From Bovifimicola sp050309585 (GTDB lineage: Bacteria > Bacillota > Clostridia > Lachnospirales > Lachnospiraceae): a stretch of 64,000 nucleotides of DNA. Location: NCBI GenBank assembly GCA_050309585.1, contig JBNRML010000077.1, positions 1-64,000 on the forward strand. Reading direction: 5' to 3'. Position numbers and translations under genes: made by a program. The notes under the pieces are model-generated. The model saw nothing but the letters and a program-made list of their open reading frames with translations. It was not told the DNA's origin and did not search any database. Every line of letters begins with the position of its first letter. Position 1 is the first letter of the stretch. Below, piece by piece: positions 60,786 to 64,000 of this stretch.

Positions 60786-61799
60786 ATGAATGAAAAGATT
60801 ATAGACGTACCGTCAATGAATCCAAAACTCACAAAAAACATCACAATCGCAGTCATTGTCGGAATTATTGTTTTAATACTGGCATTCAACTGCACCTACA
60901 CAGTTAAGGAACAGGAGCAGGCTGTACTGCTTACCTTTGGTAATGCCTCGACAGTATCTGACTCAGGTCTTCATTTCAAGATACCTTTCGTACAGAAGGT
61001 AAAGAAAGTGGACACCACCATTCAGGCTTTTCCAATGGGATATGAAATTGGAACAAATAACACAGTGGAAGACGAATCACTAATGATTACTTCCGATTAT
61101 AACTTTATTAATGTAGACTTTTTCGTGGAATACCAGGTGTCAGACCCAATAAAGGCTGTATACGCTTCCGAAGACCCGGAAAAGATTTTGAAAAACATTG
61201 CCCAGAGCTGTATCCGTACAGTAATAGGAAACACACCTGTTGACAGTGTTCTTACAACGGGAAAATCTGAGATTCAGAGCCAGATTAAAGAAATGATTAC
61301 CAAAAGACTTGATTCAAACGACATAGGTATCTACCTTGTCAACATTACAATGCAGGACGTCGAACCTCCAACAGAAGCTGTTATACAGGCATTTAAGGCA
61401 GTTGAGACTGCAAAACAGGGAAAAGAAACCGCCCTCAACAACGCAAATAAATACCGAAACGAACAGATTCCTGCTGCCCAGGCTAATGTGGATAAGGTTT
61501 TGCAGGGTGCCGAGGCAACCAAGCAGGACAGAATCAATGAAGCAAACGGTCAGGTTGCACGTTTCAACAAATTATATGAGGAATACATAAAGTTCCCTGA
61601 AGTAACAAAACAGCGTATGTTTTATGAGACAATGGAAGAGGTTCTTCCATCCCTCAAAATCGTTATCAACAGCGGTGATTCTAATGTGCAGACAATAGTT
61701 CCATCAGGTTCCTTTGGCACATTTGCCCAGTCAGGAATCGGTTCGTCCTCAGGAACAACAGCTCCTGATACCACACCTTCCGGAACTACTACTCCGTAA
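60786..61799 (+). CDS. hflK: SPFH/band-7 protein HflK-like
   Basis: 337 aa. One N-terminal membrane helix (about 18-39), then the band-7 domain (TVKEQEQAVLLTFGNAST, GLHFKIPFVQKVKKVDT) and a long coiled coil (about 210-290). The C-terminus is Ser/Thr/Gly/Pro-rich. HflK and HflC form a membrane assembly that restrains FtsH proteolysis in E. coli; the role in Firmicutes is inferred. Perfect AAGGAGG RBS. Followed by hflC after 24 nt. Confidence 0.88.
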   Translation: MNEKIIDVPSMNPKLTKNITIAVIVGIIVLILAFNCTYTVKEQEQAVLLTFGNASTVSDSGLHFKIPFVQKVKKVDTTIQAFPMGYEIGTNNTVEDESLMITSDYNFINVDFFVEYQVSDPIKAVYASEDPEKILKNIAQSCIRTVIGNTPVDSVLTTGKSEIQSQIKEMITKRLDSNDIGIYLVNITMQDVEPPTEAVIQAFKAVETAKQGKETALNNANKYRNEQIPAAQANVDKVLQGAEATKQDRINEANGQVARFNKLYEEYIKFPEVTKQRMFYETMEEVLPSLKIVINSGDSNVQTIVPSGSFGTFAQSGIGSSSGTTAPDTTPSGTTTP

Positions 61800-61823
61800 A
61801 TCATAGAAAGGACGGTATTCAAT

Positions 61824-62699
61824 ATGAATAATATATTTACAAAAAAGCGTGTTTTAATCGTTTTGGCACTGTTTTTACTAATTATTGGATTTAACTCATT
61901 TACCATCACTTACGACGATGAATATAAATTAATCCGCCAATTCGGAAAAATTGACAGAATTATTTCAGAACCGGGAATTTCCTTTAAAATTCCTTTTATA
62001 GAAACTGCAGATTCCATTCCTAAAAACATCCGTCTCTACGACGTTGCACCATCTGATGTTATCACAATGGACAAGAAGACAATGGTAACTGACATTTATA
62101 TTTTATGGCAGATAAATGACCCTCACAAATTTGCAAAGAGCCTTAGCTGTTCTCTTACAAATGCAGAAAGCCGTATCAACACCGTTGTATACAACTCAAT
62201 GAAGAGCGCAATCGGCAGCATGTCCCAGACCGAGGTAATCAGTGCCAGAGATGGTCAGCTCAGTGAAACAATCATGAAAAACATTGGAAATACCATGGAG
62301 CATTACGGAATCAAACTTGTCAGCATCGAGACTAAGCGACTTGACCTTCCAAGTGATAACAAGGATGCTGTTTATGAGAGAATGATTTCAGAAAGAAGCC
62401 AGATGGCTGCCACATATACAGCCGAAGGTAATTCAGAGTCACAGATTATTAAAAACACAACTGACAAAGAGGTCTCAATCATGCTTTCAGAGGCCCAGGC
62501 AAAAGCAGACCAGATTGTGGCCGAAGGCGAGGCCGAATACATGAATATCTTATCCGCTGCTTATGCCGATGGAAGCCGTGCAGACTTTTATTCATATGTT
62601 CGCTCCCTTGACTCAGCCAAGGCTTCCCTCACAGGAGAAAACAAGACATTAATTTTGGACAAAAATTCTCCAATAGCACAGATATTTAACGGACAGTAA
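61824..62699 (+). CDS. hflC: SPFH/band-7 protein HflC-like
   Basis: 291 aa, the usual HflC length. N-terminal helix (about 8-27), band-7 domain (DEYKLIRQFGKIDRIISEPG, SFKIPFIETADSIPK), the HflC-type segment VSIETKRLDLPSDNKDAVYERMISERSQ, and an Ala-rich coiled coil ending in VRSLDSAKASLTG. Partner of HflK. RBS AAAGGAC is rather weak for this genome. The two-gene operon ends at the hairpin at 62750. Confidence 0.9.
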   Translation: MNNIFTKKRVLIVLALFLLIIGFNSFTITYDDEYKLIRQFGKIDRIISEPGISFKIPFIETADSIPKNIRLYDVAPSDVITMDKKTMVTDIYILWQINDPHKFAKSLSCSLTNAESRINTVVYNSMKSAIGSMSQTEVISARDGQLSETIMKNIGNTMEHYGIKLVSIETKRLDLPSDNKDAVYERMISERSQMAATYTAEGNSESQIIKNTTDKEVSIMLSEAQAKADQIVAEGEAEYMNILSAAYADGSRADFYSYVRSLDSAKASLTGENKTLILDKNSPIAQIFNGQ

Positions 62700-62749
62700 G
62701 TCTGTTTACGCCTGAGGCGGAAACAATTTTTCAAAAATTCTATTTACGC

Positions 62750-62810
62750 CTGAGGCGGGAACAAACTCCCAAAAAGTTGTTCCCGCCTCAGTGCATTTAT
62801 TTTTTTTATT
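62750..62810 (+). terminator. Strong terminator after hflKC with a duplicated left arm
   Basis: A 15-bp stem CTGAGGCGGGAACAA/TTGTTCCCGCCTCAG followed by TGCATTTATTTTTTTT. The left-arm word TTTACGCCTGAGGCGG also occurs 40 bp earlier (62705), an incomplete duplicate. Confidence 0.85.
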
Positions 62811-63080
62811 CCAGAACCTGTATATCTTCCTCAAAAACAATAGTATTAATATTTATTGTTTCCTCTATATTTGATGTTACTATTTCCTCATTAGAAAATT
62901 CAAAAATTAACTGATAATTTCCCGGTATTTCAAAGCATAAGAATTAATCCGCCAGGTCAGCTTTCTGCTCCTGTCATTTTTATCCTTTTCCTGCCATAAC
63001 ACCTGATTCTCTATGTTGTTTTTCAGTCTGTTTGATGCCTTAATTTTTTCAATCTCTTCGCAATAAAGTTTTTTGTCCAT
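62806..63080 (-). pseudogene. Remnant of the anti-sigma factor gene
   Basis: Starts at 63080 behind GGAGGGATTTT. The first 35 residues (MDKKLYCEEIEKIKASNRLK, NNIENQVL) are those of an anti-sigma factor N-terminus that binds the sigma factor. The middle, with the membrane helix, is missing. Near 62930 the frame changes to EIPGNYQLIFEFSNEE...FEEDIQVLE, a typical extracellular C-terminal end, stopping at 62806. Deletion plus frameshift make a functional membrane anti-sigma unlikely; a cytoplasmic 57-aa stub could still bind the sigma factor. Confidence 0.65.
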
Positions 63081-63140
63081 AAAATCCCTCCATTCCAAAT
63101 CTAAAAATCACAATTTTAAGTATCAATTCTCTCTCAATTC

Positions 63141-63671
63141 CTACATTTTTGAATTCTTCTCAAGAATTTTTCTGCCTCTTGAAAGCCAGGTTTTAATTGT
63201 ATTCCTGTTCTTCTGCAATATTCCTGCAATCTCTTCTACAGAATACTCTTCATAATAATACAGATAAATAACGCTCCTGTACTTCAAGGGCAATGCCATT
63301 ACTTCCCGCAAGACCTCTGATTCCTCATTCATTATGCACTCAGGCTCATATTTACCATTATCCCTCACATTACAATCGGCCTCATATTTTTCTTCCCCAT
63401 CCCCATACGTCATCACAACATTGTGCACCAAATTCCTGTACCAGCCCGATTTCAGGAAATCCTTGCTCTTATTAACCGCACACCTGATAAGCCACTCCTT
63501 TAAATGCTCTTCATTCTCAAAATCTCTGTCTTTCTCAAGGAGCTTTAAAAAGACATCCTGACACACATCCTCTGCATCATGCATATTTTTCACGCTCTGA
63601 TACGCAATACGCAAAATCATGTCAGCATACCGCTCAATAACCTCCGTAAGTTCATTAATGCTTATCCTCAT
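63141..63671 (-). CDS. ECF-type RNA polymerase sigma factor
   Basis: 176 aa. Region 2 (YADMILRIAYQSVKNMHDAEDVCQDVFLK split over about residues 14-43) and region 4 (LPLKYRSVIYLYYYEEYSVEEIAGILQ, NRNTIKTWLSRGRKIL) are complete, with no region 3 and no extra domain. Directs polymerase to a stress or surface regulon. Upstream lies a promoter of the ECF type, suggesting autoregulation. The anti-sigma gene 60 nt downstream is broken, which may leave it unchecked. Confidence 0.92.
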   Translation of the reverse strand: MRISINELTEVIERYADMILRIAYQSVKNMHDAEDVCQDVFLKLLEKDRDFENEEHLKEWLIRCAVNKSKDFLKSGWYRNLVHNVVMTYGDGEEKYEADCNVRDNGKYEPECIMNEESEVLREVMALPLKYRSVIYLYYYEEYSVEEIAGILQKNRNTIKTWLSRGRKILEKNSKM

Positions 63672-63712
63672 TTAGTCACCTCACATCCTGTTATTTATCT
63701 CTTCACCTATAA

Positions 63713-63738
63713 TACGATTTAACCATCCCAAAAGTTTC
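63713..63738 (-). promoter_or_regulatory. Likely autoregulated ECF promoter
   Basis: GAAAC, 17-bp spacer, CGTA on the minus strand (wider text TGAAACTTTT ... CGTATTA), like the self-recognised promoters of Bacillus ECF sigma factors, about 45 nt before the sigma start codon. Confidence 0.6.
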
Positions 63739-63753
63739 AAACACACAGAGAAA

Positions 63754-63785
63754 ACTGCTTTGCAAAATCACAAAGCAGTCATTTT
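63754..63785. terminator. Bidirectional terminator
   Basis: Stem ACTGCTTTG/CAAAGCAGT with CATTTTTA on the plus side and TTTTC on the minus side. It separates the sigma gene from the fragment at the window edge. Confidence 0.6.
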
Positions 63786-63792
63786 TACTATA

Positions 63793-64000
63793 TTAGCGAA
63801 CTATATTGTCTTTACATAGACCTTCTTCACTCACATTCTCCGGATTATCATCACAAACCTTGCGTATTGTTCCCCAAATCTTAGGAGCCTCTTGCCACTC
63901 ATCAAACAATATCGGTTTCGTTTTTTTAAGAATAATCTTGGCGATGTTTCAGCTACAGCCAAATATCCATCCCTTTTTTCTTCATTCTGATACTCAATAA
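63793..64000 (-). pseudogene. Fragment of an AAA+ ATPase (DUF4143 type), continues past the edge
   Basis: Minus-strand text reads IEYQNEEKRDGYLAVAETSP in one frame, then ILKKTKPILFDEWQEAPKIW and GTIRKVCDDNPEN in the next, with a short unrelated tail to the stop at 63793. DEWQEAPKIW is the Walker-B region of AAA+ ATPases with a DUF4143 C-terminus. The frame shift lies near 63940 and the gene is cut short after the Walker B region, so it is a decayed copy. Confidence 0.6.

Noticed and set aside
62907..63098. Stand-alone 63-aa protein downstream of the sigma factor
   Set aside because: The N-terminus is an anti-sigma start and the adjacent frame continues with a typical anti-sigma C-terminus, so it is reported as a pseudogene.

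Overview
The window reads as chromosome from a low-GC, motile member of the Clostridia, most likely a Lachnospiraceae species. The basis is the gene order gdpP-rplI-dnaB, the block yaaR-holB-ricT-tRNA1(Val) methyltransferase-rsmI, a flagellin/FliS locus with a sigma-D type promoter, MecA, giant BspA-like leucine-rich surface proteins, and strong AGGAGG ribosome binding sites. No rRNA or tRNA gene and no CRISPR array was recognised.

Layout. 0.1-4.9 kb holds a secreted GH18/SH3 wall enzyme and a kinase / TadZ-like / SAF trio, divergent from mecA. 5.9-14 kb is an accessory, decaying region. It carries RiPP-type accessory genes (ABC exporter, SipW-like peptidase, PqqD-type recognition element, HPr-kinase-like protein, and a 33-residue peptide with a YxxP leader motif), a Phd/Doc module, and broken genes (AbiEii-like toxin, LRR protein, integrase, AAA-ATPase/nuclease, GGDEF protein). 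14-25 kb is conserved housekeeping. 25-33 kb holds an EIIC-EAL fusion, YcxB, FliS, flagellin and a 1022-aa protein preceded by a sigma-D promoter. 33-53 kb is a surface/secretion region with three giant proteins sharing about 13 copies of one Ig-like module, paralogous four-helix membrane proteins, a tyrosine recombinase bounded by inverted sites, and a 1313-aa surface protein. 53-56 kb is an unusual three-gene signalling system. 56-64 kb returns to metabolism and housekeeping (glgB, an aconitase-family hydratase, hflKC, an ECF sigma factor with a ruined anti-sigma gene).

The most interesting material is at 38-56 kb. (1) Two secreted CHAP-domain proteins, one with C-type lectin domains and one with a ricin-type lectin domain, precede two membrane proteins in an apparent operon. 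(2) The promoter of that operon (near 46.3 kb) and the promoter of the 1313-aa surface protein (near 52.9 kb) carry the same pair of direct repeats, TGTCACGAAATGY-like, exactly 21 bp apart with a -10 element exactly 27 bp downstream. This is the arrangement expected of a LytTR-type response regulator, and one is encoded at 54.5-55.2 kb. (3) Two sensor proteins flank that regulator. One has lost the phosphoacceptor His but kept the ATP-binding boxes; the other has the His but no ATP-binding boxes, so they may work only as a pair. (4) At 47.3-48.7 kb a tyrosine recombinase and a perfect TTGACA-N17-TATAAT promoter lie between inverted 28-bp sites. As drawn, the promoter fires into a terminator; after inversion it would fire at a third membrane-protein paralogue, whose frame is also broken at an A7 tract.

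Three families of structured intergenic repeats also stand out. Family A (1, 27.5, 29.9 kb) always begins 4-5 nt beyond a stop codon. Family B (14.7, 22.5, 25.2 kb) always abuts a Shine-Dalgarno sequence. A 161-bp palindrome lies in the leader of the CHAP operon. Several frameshifts sit in homopolymers and could be assembly errors; this is noted where it matters.
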